A DNA stretch of 64,000 nucleotides from Anseranas semipalmata (Eukaryota; Chordata; Aves; Anseriformes; Anseranatidae). The stretch covers positions 595,796 through 659,795 of the forward strand of contig VXAA01005247.1 in the NCBI GenBank assembly GCA_013399115.1, read 5' to 3'. Under the pieces are notes generated by a model. It was not told the origin of the DNA. It searched no databases and saw nothing but the letters and a program-made list of their open reading frames with translations. The position numbers were made by a program, and so were the translations under genes. Of the stretch, positions 24,872-37,857 are shown one piece after another. Within the stretch, counting starts at the first letter, position 1, and every line of letters begins with the position of its first letter.

Positions 24872-27800
24872 ATGGCTTATTCTAAATATTATCAAGTGAA
24901 TCAAAAGCTGTCATTATAGTGTCTAAAAAGCCTTCGTACCTTGTAAGCAAACAGTGTGACTTTGACAAATAATCATTAATATGCCTGTGTGAGACCAGGG
25001 CTAAAAGAGAAGGAAAAAGGAAAACCCAATATTTCACTTTACATAAGTCATTAAGATCATTTCAGTTAAATTTCATACAAAATAAAACAGTTTTATATGT
25101 AAAACACCATTGTTTTCCCAAGTGTTTTTTTTTTTTTTTTTAAGTATGTGAATATACTCTTTTACAAAACAAAAACTTGTCAGATAATTGAGCAATGAGT
25201 GGTTGAACTGCAGCAATACATTCTCATCAGCTTTGGGATAACAGATGATGCACATGTCTAGGTAGCATGAGCACAGCACCCTTCCCCCTCTTCTTGCTTC
25301 ACAAGAAAAGGTACACTCCCATACCCCTGGAAATGTGTAATTTATGCCCTCTCTAATACGTGGCCAGTTACTCTTCCAAGAAGCTCAGAGGAGCAGAATC
25401 ATGGCTCTGGCAGCTCTCAGCTGCTCTCTAGCCACCTCCTACCCACTTGGTGTGGACTGGAGTGTCCAGAGAGAACTGCACTCTGCATTGTACACAGACA
25501 AAACTTAGGGTACACATTGGGTGTATAGGATTTCCTCTTCCACAGAGCCCAGTGAGCAAATCCTCCTCAGAGCTGCACAGCCCAATTCTATTCTTCAAAC
25601 CTCTTGAACAGCATCCCCTGTATGCAGTCACCAGCACCAGTCAGGAAGAAGATTTGGGCTTACCACAGGCTGCCTAAAACATTTATCACTGCCAATAGTC
25701 AGTGATTCAAATGCGACTTTCTGAAGTAGTTGAGTTTGAGAAAGGATGGAGGTAAAGAGACAGGAGAAAAACAGCCTTATTACTTCCCTTGTATTGCCAC
25801 ATCACAACATCCAACACTACTTCTTCACTTAGCTCTCCTATTGCATAGCCCAATGAAACTTACAGATGTGTTACTCAAGGTTCTCCTGCTCTCTCTGTAG
25901 ACATGCCTTCACTATCTGCTTTGGATCCCTGTGAGCAGGCATCACCTCAGGCACCTGGTGACAGGGTAAGATGGACAAGGGGGAAATATAGGAGGAGATT
26001 CAGGACATCATGCAGGGTGGTACATCATCTGGTGGTTGGATGACTTCAGGGGAAGGCTGAGCACACCACCACATAAACAGTAGGTACTGGGAACATTGAG
26101 AGTGGATTGTACAGCAGTTCTGAATGTGTAATTGAGGTTTTTCTCAGTTATAGAATTTAGACAGTTAAAATATTAACTGGACTAAAGTATAGTCTTAGTT
26201 GCCCACCTACTGTGTGCCCTTTTGCCCATAAGATTTTTCAGAGTAACATCAGCAAGAGGATTTGAGAGCCCCAGTTACTGTCAGCACCCTGCAGGGGTTG
26301 CTGCCTGCAGTGCTTCCGCAGCCCCCAGAAAAGCCACTGTGACTTCTTAGCCATGCTTGCAGACATCCAGGCTCTGAACTCAAGACCAGGGTATGCAACC
26401 ATTGCAAGAGCCTGGGACAAACGAAATGCCTTAGGACCTGTCAGGTCTCATGCACTGAGTACAAGCTTTGGGCAATTGGCTCAAGCGTTCATGCTCTCGC
26501 AGCTAAGCGCTGTGTCACAGGGAGTTTTCTTGCCTATTGCTATTTACAGTTCTTGGGGCCTCACTAGAATGGCAAGCTAGCATGCTCGCCATTGATGGCG
26601 TTATGTGATATGCTGTGCAGCTGCACTGAGTGCACATGCTAGCAGAAACATGTGGTGCTGTGCTGCCGGGGGAATTATTCCACCTAAAGCAGCCCTTTAA
26701 GGGCCACGTGCGTTTTGCAGACAATTTATGTGAGCAGAAAGCCAACAGACCTCCCCTTCCAAGCTTCCAATTTCTTTAGCTTTTTTTTTTTTTCCTCCCC
26801 ATAGATTAGAGATCTCTCCAGAAACACTACATTAACAATGAGGTGCAAAGATCCCAGGTAGAAACTGCTGCACCAAGTTTTACCTAAGGTATACTAAAGA
26901 ACAGTAGGAAACCATAAGGATCCTCTACATGCTTGCATTTATCCAAGGAAAAGTGCATACAACTCTATAAATCTAGAACAAATAGAGCTTCTTCCCTTAA
27001 AAACACTAATTATGGATTTGATAATTTCAATGAAAAGAGCAGGTAAAAGCACTTTGTCCAGATACTCACAAGAACAAGACTTTGGTCATTCTCTTTCAGA
27101 AAGAGTGTCTAGCAGCCATCAAGCTCCCTTCCAGACCCATTACACAAACTGAGCATCTGCTTTTCTGTGCCCAGGCATAAGCTGGTTTGACAGAAGATCA
27201 ATTATTGACACCTAGAGAGCAGAAGCTGCACATTGAAATGAATAATACCAATGTTACTCTTCTGCTGCCACCAATAGTATTTTGCATTACTGATTTCAGT
27301 CTCAAGAATTCCTATAAAATTGTAAGAAAAGATTTAACACACACAAATGTTTGAGTGGTTTGGCCTGTTTGCTTTTCAAGTCATGGGTCTGCAATGCATG
27401 TATTCATCACATACAGTTCTCCTGCATTATTTTTCCCCAGGGTTCAATCCCCCCCCCCCAGCTTTAGCTCCACCTTCATCTCTGTCACACACAAGTTCTT
27501 TATTATTGCTGAAGAAAATCAGAGCAGAGGACTCTATGGGTTGCTGTGCAACCTGAAGCAATCTGTGCAACACTGACAAAACAAAGCAAAGATTGGATAA
27601 GATTCTTTTAACCAGGATTTCAATAGCAAAGTCACCAGAATTACTCATATGCTTGAAGTTAGGCTTTTGCTTCGGCATTTTGCTGAATCTGCTTCTTATA
27701 GAAGAGGAAGGTGAAGAACGCCTTGGCCTAGATTAGAGGCCACATCTTGGGTATGTTGTTGCCCTGTTTCTAATTGCTAGCATAGCCAAGAAACTGTATC

Positions 27801-30357
27801 CTTTCCTCCACTTGAGAGACCACCTGCAGAAATACATTTTTCCCCCCTCAAACTCTGCACAAGAGCCCAAAACTTGGCTTTAATACAACACATATTTTCC
27901 ATTTTTTCTCTCTCTAATGAGACACATTGATATTTTTACCTGCATGTGCTGTGTTTTGTTAATGGGAAATTTTTCAAACACTATGTGGTAATGGACTGTG
28001 GGATATGGGATTATATATTTATTATTCTCAAGAGCACTGTGTACACTGTACCAGTAAGTTACAAGCAGGCTGGCAGAACACGGTTTGAGTTTTGGCAGAA
28101 GACCTCTTCCAAGCTTACTGCGATTTGCCCATTAGGCTGTGTTTGGCTCCGCTTTAAAACCCTAAGCTGATTAAGCTATGGTTGCTTTGGTCAACTGTGC
28201 TACAAACAGGCTTGACCGAGCACTTCACTCTGGACTGGTCATGTCAAAACTAGGGTGAGGGGATGGCCAAGGACTGGAAAAGGAGGAGCGCTGCAAGCAG
28301 ATGACTGTTTTGAGTTGTTGTGTAATATAGAAAGTGATGCTCAATCCAGAGATAAAATTTGTCATAAGCTTCTACTGACAGACAAAAATTCTGCTCTTGC
28401 AGATTGTGCTTATACACAATGACATCTAAATCTGAGTTTACACAAGCACACGACAGTCAAATATACCCTCACCTTCTCCCTGCCGTAATAGGTCAGCTTG
28501 GGTTTTTCCATGTGGTGGCTTTTACAGAAGTGAAAGGCATTTTTTGCACAACTGCAAGACTGTCATTTTAAGATAAAAAGCCTGCTTTCCCCCCGAGGGA
28601 AAGTTGGAGAAAAACTTTCATGGATTTGCCCTTTGTAATATTCCGGTTTGTCTGGAGAAAGAGGAAGAAATAAAAACTAATGGAAAGAGACATTTTTTTC
28701 TTGGATCAAAACTGAATACTTGGAAGAACGTGCTCTCAGACTGTACTCATAAATGCTCAGTAGAAGAAACAATTGTTAGGTCAAATGATTCACAAGGTCC
28801 AGCTTCACTAGGGCACTTTATATTTACTTTTCCTAATGAGACTAGGGTGGAAAAAAATCTACTGCAAATTTTTACTTTTTGAGTGTCTTAAATCCTGTTC
28901 AGTCATTAACCATTTAAATAGCCTACTTGCTCCATGAAGGTGATTAATAGGAGTGGAGGTGAACCACTTACTTAGAAATGTGAAAAAAAATTCTTGCCTA
29001 GATGTGTACATCAGGACCAGCACATACTTTACAGCAAACCAAGCGAAAACTCAGCCCAAAGCCTTTCTAAACTCAGAACAGATCATATCCCAGCTTTGCA
29101 GGCTGGTTTCATCTTCCCCAAGCCACCAATTATCTTGAGGCACCCTACAGATTGAGACAGTAACAAAAACATATCCAATGCTAAAGTAGATATGCTAGAT
29201 GTACATAATACTTAGATATTCTAAATATCAAGCTTTGAGTAGATATACATCACCTACCGATCACTCCTGTTTGTGTTTGCGAGTGCCCAGAACTTAATGA
29301 AGATGAGCTCTGCATGTTTCTAAGAAAAAAAGAAATAATTGTAGCACCCAAAATTAGTAACAGTAGGTGATGTAAAGATCACAAAGGTCCCAAAACTGCC
29401 ATTGACTTTAATGACAGAAATGTTGAGCCCTTAATAAAAACAGTATTGAATTTGAATATGGCTTTCCCCAATTCAGTCTTATTTTCTAGTATTTGCTTTA
29501 TTATTCATCCAATTCTCTTCCAGAAAAATAAGTGGCAGCACCCTCTTTTTGGCCTGTGATAACCTGGTTTGTGCAATGCCATTCAAAATCTTCCACTTAA
29601 TTTTATGAACTCTGCACTGGGTGCCCAGGATTGGTTTTAAAAAACTGAAGTTTCACTCCAGAAAATAAAACCTTCTTAAACCATCAGATATTAATAACTT
29701 AGTGCAGAAATTTTAAGAGGTGCCCAGGACCTGCCACACTGACCTTCTCCCATCAGCATCCCATTGGAACACAGCTGCATGAAAACCAAGAAGTAAAATT
29801 AGAACTGGATCCTTTGAGTACCTCCAAATCCTCAAATCCCTTTGACTTCCAGGAGAGTGACAGTAGTTATCAGCCGGGTACCACACCGGAGTTATTGACC
29901 TGTAACTTGCCTTGCAATGTAAGTGTACCCTACTAAAGTATTTGCCCTGCAGTGAAGGCTACCTAAACTACAGCTGGATATGAGGTCTATTTTCTTTGTC
30001 TAAACAGTACAAGCTCTGCCATATCCCATGACCATTGCTAATATTAGTGTGATCTTTTTATCTTCTAATACATATTAATTTGTAATATACAAAACCATTC
30101 AAATAAATAATTGTGCAGACTGAATAAAAAAGCAATTTAAACTTTTTTTCCTTAACTGGAGACACTTTTTACAAATAGTTCTTTTAAGTAGTCTTAATAG
30201 TATCTCTTTAATATTGCCATTAAAATTCACCAGAGTTCAAGAGCAGAGCAAATTTACATCTGTTAAAATAATGGAATTGACACTGATATTACATCATTGC
30301 TATTTTAAATAATCATTCTTCATAATTCTAACCTACTTGCTTTAAGTTGCAAATAAA

Positions 30358-30422
30358 GGGCTTGTTCCTACTTTCATCAAAGTCAATGGCAAAACTCCCT
30401 TTGGCTTTCAGGGAGCAGCACC
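30358..30422. repeat. Fragment of ancient palindromic interspersed repeat
   Basis: The text 'gggcttgttcctactttcat' then 'caaagtcaatggcaaaactc' and 'ctttcagggagcagcacc' matches the layout of an old amniote repeat with a CATTGAAGTCAATGG core and mirrored GGGCCTGATCCT arms. It is strongly decayed. Confidence 0.45.
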
Positions 30423-31899
30423 TAGCTTTAAAGATGGGGTTCTCTGGTTATAATTGGTGGGGTGTGACTGCATTCACTTATGCAGGGAAGAATAATTCAC
30501 TCTGAAGGAAAAATTACTGAAGAAAGTTCTATGAGCTCTATCAAGCCCTGGTCAAATGGGATAATTGTACTGGACTAGCCTGTTCCAAAAAATCATGAAA
30601 CTATAGACTACTGTGAATTTCAAGGGAGGTACAGTTCTGTTTATTTTCACAAGAAAGCAAGGTTTTATAGTTTTTTTTTTTTTTTTTTGCAATTTTAGTG
30701 CAATTTTGTGGTTTTCCTTCCTTAATACTTTTGGAGAGCTTGTTTTAAGAGAAGCATAATGGGAACCCTCACAAATTCACCTTCTCTTGGGAGAACATTA
30801 GCAGTTTCACTGAAATTACGTAAATGTTCTTCTATGAATGTTTCAAACTGAACCTAAAGGAATTAAAGATACACCATACACAGATGGAAAGCCACCTAGA
30901 AAATGAATCCATGTAGTCCTCTCCCTGATTACAGGAGAAAATGATGCAAAGCATTTTTAAAAAAATATAAAGGATGACAATTATAACGAAGAGTATTTAA
31001 AACTGGAGAAAAAAATATGTTTTTTGCTACCCATCTAACACTAAAGCTTGGTACCTGGCTATTCCCAGGCTGCCTGTGTGATGTCAGGAAAAAAAAAAGA
31101 GTCAGTATCCATGCTGCAGCTCATCATCTGTAAAATCACCATGACTCAGTGGTCTACATAGGCTTCAAGTCTTCAGGGACAGGAACTTTTCAACTGTATC
31201 TGCACAGAGCACCTAGTTTGACAGAATTTGGCCATGGCAGAAATCACCAGTCACTGCAGTTAACTGTCAGTTATCATGCTACTAAAATATGAGTCTTCAA
31301 CACTCACTGGAAAATAACCACCAGCTGAGTCTTAACCTTAACTTTGCACTGCAGTATAAGGCCTGTTAGTTCTTATCTGGGAGCCAGAGAACTTTATTAA
31401 CACTGTAATAAAAACTAAAACAGGATCAATCCCTTGTTTTATTTATAATAAGCAATGCCAGGGATAATAGAACATCTATCAAACCTCAGCAAATTTAGGG
31501 TTGAAATAACAATTGCCTTGGCATCTTTAACAGTTGTGCATTTAAAAAAAAAGACATAAGACAACAAAATGTGACCCTTTACTGTGAAAGCATAAACAAG
31601 CAGCACCACCAAGGACAGGGAGGAAACATCAAATTATTCCAGAAAACTCAAGTTTTGAAGAACCTGCAGTGCTGACTGCCTTATTCCACTTGGAGTTATT
31701 TACCCTGTTACATTTCTTTCCACTTCCACAGCAGGACACATTTGGGAACAGAAAAAAAATTTAGTTTGGATGGAAGGCAAATGTCTTCCGAGCAAGGACG
31801 ATTAGGCAATGTTCTGCCTCAGGAAGAGTTCCAGGCACTGTCACTTAATGGTGTCTAGGAAGAAATGAGAGAGAAAACACCTAAGGGGTTAGCCTGCAG

Positions 31900-31971
31900 A
31901 GACTTCCATGCCATGCAGGCTGGGACTAGCTAAGCTAGGAGGTCCTTTCCAGGCCCATCATCTGTGATTCT
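31900..31971 (+). mobile_element. CR1-type LINE, 3' end fragment
   Basis: The sequence from 'gacttccatgccatgcaggc' through 'taggaggtcctttccaggcc' to 'atcatctgtgattct' follows the usual CR1 3' end order (GGTTGGACTAGATGA, GGTCCTTTCCA, TCTGTGATTCT). The ATTCT end lies to the right, so the copy is on the plus strand. It is heavily 5'-truncated; weaker similarity may extend left to about 31800. Confidence 0.65.
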
Positions 31972-32721
31972 TTTTGGCATCATTCCTTGCCTTTAAAATG
32001 TCATGTCTCCCCCCCAGCTCTGGCACTAATGCAACATGATGTATAGTGCAACCCAGCCTTAAGGATAGTCTAGAATCACACAGTAAAACAGTGCTGTGCC
32101 CACTAAATAAGTTACAAATATGGCTTTTGTAAGCAATTTACTTTTTTGTAGCTTTCCAGCCATGGTGCTGAATGCTAATAGGGGAAGAGATGTATACCTG
32201 ATGTGGAGGACAGGTTGTTGGCAGAACCCTCGTCACTGTGGGAAGGAGAAATATACAGATGAATCAATTCTATCCCTACCTACTCAAATGTATATATGAT
32301 ATGGAAACTTTTTACATTATAGTCTAGGTTCTTCATTCCAAAACTATTACTTCCTATCACTAAAACCTGCTAATCTGAAGATTTTACCTAGCTGCATAAA
32401 TCTTCATGGAAAGAAATATGTTTGTCATCTATTTTTGACTTTCCGTGCTGTGACAGTGAAGGCTGGCCTGGTGTTGCTATATATGCACACTGCTCAGGTA
32501 GCAGAATAGCTACTGCAGATTGCCTGGCACCTGCTTGAGGATGAGGTGAACAGAAAGTATTTTTGTTCCATTTAGAGCATCTTGGCCAAACCATATTTGT
32601 AGCAGACAAAAACTGAGGAAACTTAACTGAGTGGGAATGGAATCATGAAAGGGTGAAATCAGAGTTTTGAACCTGAACAGGTTTAAGATGGAGTGGAACA
32701 AAATTGGAAGGTGTTGGGGAA

Positions 32722-32881
32722 AAATATCCTTCTTGGAAGAAGTATTTTCAAAACCTGATAGTTACATTTTGTTAGTTTTAATATGCTTTTAATAAAAAAC
32801 TTCTGAAAAGGAGATATAAAAAACATGGAGCATGAATGCCAATAGAAACATATTGCAAGTATGATACATTATCAACAGTTC
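32722..32881 (+). repeat. Duplicated noncoding segment, copy A
   Basis: This segment aligns by eye with 34741-34900 over about 140 bases in the same orientation. Shared blocks are AAATATCCTTCTT, GTATTTTCAAAA/GCATTTTCAAAA, CTTTTAATAAAA, AAAAGGA.ATAAAAAA, CATGA, and GAATGCCAATAGAAA followed by a TATTG/TACTG variant. Identity appears to be about 70%. Similarity may continue weakly past each copy (a 'agctattaa' block near 32990 and 34927). It matches no repeat family I know. Confidence 0.7.
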
Positions 32882-34740
32882 TACCGCTGCTGGGTTAAGA
32901 AAAGAGCTAATGCACTTAAAAGCATCCTCTTTTGCTTTCTAATATATTTTTGGAAACATTTTTTATTTTATTATTTTTTTAAGTATAGCAGCTATTAAGA
33001 GAAATTAATTATGATTTCATTTTTAAGGACCTGGATTTCCTCTTGCCTGTATCTGTCTAACACAGGAGTAAGCCCATTCGAGCAAATGAGATGAGGTTGG
33101 TGTGAATGTATTTAAATGTGGTCTGAAGCAGTCCCTAAGATATTTATGGATGGAGTGAGTCATTCCTGTTCTGGTTGATTACATCAGTGGAGAATTAGTC
33201 TATCATCATGCAGAGCCTGAGTCTCCTTCCTCTTACATCACCATACTTCGGAAACATTGTGTGGAGTTCAACCGAGATGAAAGAACTGAGCCCACAGCTC
33301 CAGTCCACTATACTAGATGTACATTGACTGCAAAGAAGCTGCTCCCAATTAAATCAGCAGATCATCTGGCCTTTCTTCCTTAGTCTGTTTACCTACTATA
33401 ATTTCCATACGGATTATTTTAAGACCTTTTACTCATTTAAAATATTAAGTAACTGTAGTCATAAAACAGCACATTCTTGCCTGGCATCACACTCAAGAAG
33501 TAACTTTTCTTCCAGCTGTCTCCAGTGACACAACTACACAGATATTAAGGAGAAATTGAATTGATAATCTTGACTGCTCCAACTCCCTCCTCACCAAACA
33601 CAGTTCTGTGAGAACCCTTGAACAGGCCAAGCCTCTAAGCATTTTCTGACAATTCCTGTGTCAAAGTGAAAACAACTCTACACCAGGCCTGACAGTATTC
33701 TTTTAGGTGCACACCAGGTTTGGTGGTGCTAGAACATGTGATCCTCCCATATTGTCTCTAAGACTAGGCAATATAAGCTGTTCAAGAAGCCACCTCAGGA
33801 AACATTGTGGTGGGTTGCTGTTAATATCTAAGATAGATTATGGAAGAAGAAAAAAAGGCTGGAAAATCTTCAGCCATCATTGGACTTCCTGAGTTTTTCC
33901 CTCATGGCAATGACTTTATGGCTAACCAGAGGCAGAAAACCAAAGTGGCAGCCTATGAACTCCCCAGACACCAGGTGTTTACCAGGAAATCTGTTCACCA
34001 GCCTCACCCTCTCTCTGCTTCTCTATGGTTTCCACTGGCCTCTCCCCTCACCAGAAGCAAGCCAGCCTGCCTTCCTGGTACATCTGTGCACTTCTTGCTC
34101 CTGGGAAATGGGGAGGACTAAAACCACTTTCAAAGTGGAGAAAGCTGAGAGCAGTTACTTCTTGGATCCAGCTCAGCAACTCCAGAAACTGTCTTAGAAG
34201 CATGACAATGTTTTATACCAGATTATCCGTAGAGAAGCTATAAGAGTATCCTATAGAGCATCCTATTTCACTGCTATCCTGTCCCTGGCCATTCAGTAGT
34301 CCAGCAAGGACACTGAGCTGAAGAACATCTGGTTTAAGACAATTCCAGTGCAGACATTTTACTTCCTACCATTACACCTTCTCAAGATATTTAAGCACCA
34401 AGCATTGTAGGTATCATGGTTTTGTATTCATGTTACACGTTGTTAATACTATCTAGAATTTCTCTGCGTTAAGTGGTGTATTTTATCTTTTCCAACAAGT
34501 AAGACTTCTGCACCATGATGTATCCTACAGACAGTTCTTTTCATATCTAAATCCCAAGGATGTTTGGGGGAAAAAAGGAGATTATATTTATTCAGAAATT
34601 AAATGAGATTAATAATTTTGAAAGTAATTTACAAATAGCAATCAGCCTCTGCAATGAAGGTCAAAAGAAAAAGGACACATTAGCAATTGAATATCTTCCA
34701 TCCCTTTAAAGTTTTAATACCTCATACCTGTTAATAATAG

Positions 34741-34900
34741 GAAATATCCTTCTTCAAGAGTAGCATTTTCAAAAATTGGTAGGATCCTTTTGCTAATTCT
34801 AATCTTCTTTTAATAAAATAATTTGCTAAAAAGGATTATAAAAAAGCATGAAAATGGAATGCCAATAGAAATGTACTGCCTATACAATAAATAGTTAATG
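34741..34900 (+). repeat. Duplicated noncoding segment, copy B
   Basis: This is the second copy of the segment at 32722-32881, in the same orientation and about 2 kb downstream. It keeps the AAATATCCTTCTT start, the CTTTTAATAAAA core and the GAATGCCAATAGAAA end. Neither copy has a coding frame across it. Confidence 0.7.
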
Positions 34901-37834
34901 TATTTTCTAAATGAATGATTTAAAATAGCTATTAAAATAAAGAGAATGAGCTTATGTTTCTAGTAATGACTTCTCTGCCTCAGAATGAAATCTGTAAATC
35001 CCCAATTGCAATTTCACGTCCCAAAAGAACAAGCAGTCCTGGGACCAATGCTTATTGCCTTTATCATTAATACTAGCATACCACATATGTGATACTTATA
35101 TCACTGGTTTGAATATTTAGATTTAGACTTATGTCTGCTTTTTATTTTAAATCTCATACAGTTATTCTCTGTCACAAAAATAAAGCTCTCTTTCGATGAG
35201 GCTTTTTTGTATGTACACGCATACATGTATACACAGACATTCAGTATAAGTACAATTTTATTCATAAGAGTGCATAATGATTCAGGCTGTGATTGTTAAT
35301 AAAAATGCATTTCTAACCATCAAATTTGAGTCTATTATTCTAAGTTAATTGCATTTGCCCTAAAGAGACTTGCGACTGGCTGTCAGCCTATTTGTGTCAG
35401 TTCCATTTTATTCATCAGTCAATCTTGTCTCCTCTTTTTTTCACATCCCATATATTGATCAAATAGATTTGTTAGCATGCCTCTGCAGCTTTAAAAAAAG
35501 TTTGTTATTTGTCAGGTTTATTTGATTACTATATTAGTTTGTGTTATCTTAATTGTTATTTCAATAGAAAATAAATGCCCTTTGATAGCCCCACAAGATT
35601 CCCATTAAATATAAACCATATAACAAGTTAGTGGATGGAGTGAATGTAGTAAGAAAATAAACACATTAAACCTATTTTAGAAGATGGTATTAATCTGCAG
35701 CTGTACTGTACTTGATCCAAAAGACAGGAATAGAAACAACTACAGTGTGAAACAATTTTGATAAACATCAGTGCCGTATCATTGCATATTATGCTATGTA
35801 TAAAATACTTTAGGAAAAAGACGTGATAAAATAAACTGAGATCATATCTGGAAGAGTGGGTTTTGTGGTTAAGTGTGAAATGGAACAACATTATATATGG
35901 CTTTAGACACTAGAAATTAAGCTAGAGAGGCTGTAAGCAAATGCAGGTGGAAATGCTGTGTTACATAGGCCAAATTGTCGATTGGGAGAGAAAAACAGCT
36001 TTACAGGAAAGTATTTATTGAAGCAAAAGATAAACATCTAAGCAAGTAGTTTCTTCCTCTAAAGGTATGATACACTATGAAAGGAAATAAGAATTTATCC
36101 AGATTAAAAAATATCAAAACAGCGTCTTGTGCCCACTGGTCAATCAGTTTCGGTAGTGACTTCACAAACACTTTTACTTCAATCTTCTCAAAGCAGAAGG
36201 CGATGCAGCCATTTTTTTCCCCCCCATATGACAGTCTCAGAAATCTGCCTCTGATACCTTCACAATGAGCAAAACTACATAACCCTGGCTCCTTGCTTGA
36301 CCTTGAATCTGATCTCCCCAGGTTGTACCCGAGGTTACATAGTGTCCAAGATAACCACCACGTTAGGGTGGTTAGCAATATCAGCAATAACATGTGCTTA
36401 CCATTTCATGTAAGAAAAAAGATTCAAAAGTCCATGTGTCTTAAAGATAGTTGCTGCAAACACAGAAGTGTTGCTTATAAAAAGCATTAGGAAACAATAT
36501 TTTGTTTTAGGTGAAGACTCAAGGAACACTGACAAAGCCCCAGCTTTCCAAAATTGATATGTGAAATTAACAGAACTTTCCAATCTTCTTATGAAAAGCT
36601 GAAGAAATTCTTTAATTTCTTTGGCCAGGATTAGTCTTTTCGTTATCTAATTTCAGTCACTTATAAGTTTGGTTTCTGGCCTTTTTTTTTTTTGTAACCA
36701 ACGGCTAGGCTGTAGCAGGATGGGGAACAAGGACAAAACATTTCTTCCAAAGAGCAATTTATTCCTAGCTTAAATTCTTCTATCAAGAAGCAATGCCTTG
36801 CCAGCAGGGCAGGCTTGCCTCTTCCTTTGATTATTGTAGGAGTTTAGGCCATGCTACAGCTGCTATGACGACCACCACCCTGAGAAGGATCTATCCCATT
36901 ACAGCAGAAGCATTTTAAATGCCTATACCTAGCTGCAGACAGTTGAAAAGCCCAGCTCCTAGATTATTATTCTTTATCTGGGACCTCTTTGACAGTATTT
37001 TTTACAAACAACCATGCTAAAGCTTCAGATGACCTAAAATAACACTGGAATTTGCAATTGTCATAGAGCAGTTAGCAATACCCCTGCGATTCAGAAGCAC
37101 ACAGCGTGATGATAGTTTCAAGCCAAACTGTTATGACCAGCTAGTATGGAATATAAACAGGAACAGATGAGAAGAACACAGCCTCAACATTTGAGACAAC
37201 AAAGAAAGAGTGAAATGATTGCTACATAAAAGACATTTCAAAGACCTCCCAGAAAAGCAGGCATAAAAATCCCCAATAAAAAGGCTCAGCAAGAAAACTG
37301 TCACACCCCCTAATCCTCAGCAGACTTTAACAAGATGTTTGCATGAGCCAGAGATTGTCTCCTTCCCCCAGAAGACAAAAGGCCCAGAAAACAATACTGT
37401 CTAGCATAGGATTAGGAGGCAAGAGATAGATAAAAAGGATTCCTTAACCTTACAATTAGAAACCCCAACTCTCCAGCCAAAAGGATAATCAGAACCAGAC
37501 TGCAAACCTGTGTCACAATAATTGCCACATTTTTTTTTTTTTTAGTCTTTGAAAACTGATATTTTCTGATTTTTTTTTTTAATTTATTGCCACCTCAGGA
37601 AGGGTTTCGATGACCACTTAACTACAAGACAACTGCTGCTACCAAACCACAATTCAGCACACATGGCAGTAACCTTTTATTTCCCATTCTTTATATTTCC
37701 ATCACCTCCAACCAGGCAAAAATTAGATTACCGATGCTCATACCAGCTTTCCAGTAAATGTACAGCTAAAAGCAAAATTACCTGTCATGCACTAGTCTTC
37801 TAATAAATGATTGGCTTACTGTGCCCTAAACCAG

Positions 37835-37857
37835 ACACACACACACACACACACACA
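37835..37857. repeat. (AC)n microsatellite
   Basis: About eleven and a half uninterrupted AC units. Confidence 0.95.

Noticed and set aside
36001..36393. 130-codon minus-strand frame
   Set aside because: No recognised domain and no splice context; its length is not unusual for chance in 64 kb. A search could reopen it.
19282..37857. CA-rich tracts considered as a CRISPR-like or structured array
   Set aside because: They are plain dinucleotide microsatellites in a vertebrate intron, with no spacers.
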